Shown here in pieces: positions 6,155 through 7,070 of a stretch of 7,070 nucleotides of DNA. A program made the translations under genes and the position numbers. The notes under the pieces are model-generated. The model worked only from the letters and a program-made list of their open reading frames with translations. It had not been told where the DNA came from and ran no database searches. Source of the stretch: Bryobacteraceae bacterium (GTDB taxonomy: Bacteria > Acidobacteriota > Terriglobia > Bryobacterales > Bryobacteraceae); NCBI GenBank assembly GCA_014379815.1, contig JACMLA010000763.1:1-7070 (forward strand), in the 5' to 3' direction. Numbering within the stretch: position 1 is the first letter of the stretch; each line of letters opens with the position of its first letter.

Positions 6155-7070
6155 TTAGTTGTCGTCATCGTCGTCGCTATCATCGTCATCGTCATCGTCA
6201 TCATCGTCGTCACCGCACATGCTGCCAGGGAATACCACCGGATCGACCTTGGCGATCTTGCTTACTTTAACTTCTTTAATCCGCGTGTTCCCTGCACTGT
6301 TCAGACGGTCAATGAACAAATTGGCAATAACTCCGTAGCCGCTATTGCTCGGATGGATGCCGTCCAGTGAAAACAGGCCTCCCAGGAAGCCGGTCGAGAG
6401 GCAATAGCCACCAGCCTTATAGCCGTTGCGGGAGATCTTAGTCACCAGTGCATTCAGGTCCACCAGAGTCGCACCATAACGGGCTGTCTGCTCGCGGATC
6501 ACAGCGTTGTATGCCACAGTGGCGGACCGGATCCTTGCCCCATCGGTAGCAGACAAAATGCAGGGAAGCGGCACACCGGGTGGCAAAAGACCAGGTACGG
6601 GCAGTGGACAACTGGTCGGCCAGACAAAGGGTGCAGGAGGCGCTCCGCCTGCAAGGATGTCGAGAGCAATCGATACCGCTGTGCGCCGTAGCAGATCGCC
6701 TTCCTGGATTCCGAGCGTCGTTAACACTTTGCTCAGAGGGACGCCCGCTTGCTGCGCCAGCGTTCGGGGCGAGGTGAAGTACGGTATTTGCGTTACGTCG
6801 GGAATGTTCGCTACCAGCAGGGTTGCTCGCGAAGTAGCCAGTCTGCTGATCACCGTAGAGAACTGTGACGAGAATACGTCGAGCGGAGTGAGCAACGGCA
6901 GAAAGCCCGAGATCGCAGGCACCAGCGCATCGTTGTTGCCCAGCGCCAGGAACATCGTTGTTGGGTTCAATGCCAGGGCCTGGTTGACCTGACTCTGCGC
7001 AGGTCCCGGGTAGCCGAGCACGATCTGTGCCCACCCAATTACGTTGCCTTTCGTGGGCGGAAACTGGTTA
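6155..7070 (-). CDS. SGNH/GDSL-type hydrolase with poly-aspartate tail, 5' end outside the window
   Basis: Probable secreted esterase, lipase or acetyl-hydrolase of the SGNH superfamily. Block III is seen as LALGNND (GNND at 6940-6929) and block V as DGIHPSNSGY (DGIH at 6364-6353), supplying the oxyanion-hole Asn and the catalytic Asp-His. The block I GDS motif with the nucleophile Ser and the expected signal peptide must lie beyond the right edge: the frame is open to 7070 and reads NQFPPTKGNVIGWAQIVLGYPGPAQ before a GTG at 7021, which is therefore not the real start. A proline-rich insert with two cysteines (SCPLPVPGLLPPGVPLPC) lies between the blocks and could form a disulfide, fitting export. 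The C-terminus after MCG is 11 Asp, Ser, 5 Asp and Asn. The substrate cannot be inferred. No genes downstream on the same strand suggest an operon. Confidence 0.82.
   Translation of the reverse strand, partial: NQFPPTKGNVIGWAQIVLGYPGPAQSQVNQALALNPTTMFLALGNNDALVPAISGFLPLLTPLDVFSSQFSTVISRLATSRATLLVANIPDVTQIPYFTSPRTLAQQAGVPLSKVLTTLGIQEGDLLRRTAVSIALDILAGGAPPAPFVWPTSCPLPVPGLLPPGVPLPCILSATDGARIRSATVAYNAVIREQTARYGATLVDLNALVTKISRNGYKAGGYCLSTGFLGGLFSLDGIHPSNSGYGVIANLFIDRLNSAGNTRIKEVKVSKIAKVDPVVFPGSMCGDDDDDDDDDDDSDDDDDN
6161..6211 (-). repeat. GAC/GAT triplet tract encoding the poly-Asp tail
   Basis: Sixteen aspartate codons, interrupted by one AGC serine codon at 6176-6178, make up the end of the SGNH hydrolase. 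GAC and GAT codons are mixed irregularly, so the DNA is a degenerate rather than a perfect triplet repeat. Confidence 0.85.

Noticed and set aside
6161..6211. Triplet tract as a CRISPR or satellite array
   Set aside because: It is an in-frame run of aspartate codons without spacers.
6438..7034. 198-codon - strand ORF overlapping the SGNH hydrolase in another frame
   Set aside because: The alternative frame carries GNND and DGIHPS motifs and is open to the window edge; this one shows no family features.

Overview
The window looks like chromosomal DNA of a soil or aquatic bacterium of moderately high GC, most likely from the Acidobacteriota (Solibacter/Bryobacter type) or the Planctomycetota-Verrucomicrobiota group. 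The main reason is the adjacent pair of a cytochrome/PSD1-domain protein and a DUF1501 protein, which is multiplied in those phyla. The taxonomic call is inference from gene content only.

Left region (1-1909, all + strand). The 3' part of a GNAT N-acetyltransferase gene ends at 384. After it comes a 199-base gene-free stretch and then a 441-residue reverse transcriptase (584-1909). The gene-free stretch is not empty. A 9-bp perfect inverted repeat (410-418 / 567-575) encloses several compact hairpins, one of them with a UUCG tetraloop, and its right arm ends 8 bases before the RT start codon. This is the architecture of a retron: msr-msd RNA bounded by a1/a2 repeats, directly followed by a retron-type RT. 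The RT carries a complete YADD catalytic core, a C-terminal RVAGLVVN element in place of the usual VTG motif, and an N-terminal extension of about 140 residues like that of the myxobacterial Mx162/Mx65 enzymes. No separate effector gene follows it, so any effector must be the upstream GNAT protein, the RT extension, or absent. This is the most interesting part of the window.

Middle region (1919-5671, - strand). A two-gene operon is read leftwards: a 795-residue secreted protein with two CxxCH motifs (PSCyt1-PSCyt2-PSD1 architecture), then, after 12 bases, a 450-residue DUF1501 protein with a probable twin-arginine signal. The operon converges on the RT gene with only 9 bases between stop codons. 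A strong Shine-Dalgarno sequence upstream of the first gene is best placed for a start-stop (ATG-TGA) mini-ORF, 9 bases ahead of the real start.

Right region (5690-7070). A small, unrecognised + strand ORF (5771-6079) has a heptad-like N-terminus. It converges on the 3' part of a secreted SGNH/GDSL-type hydrolase gene on the - strand, which runs off the right edge. That protein ends in an almost pure poly-aspartate tail.
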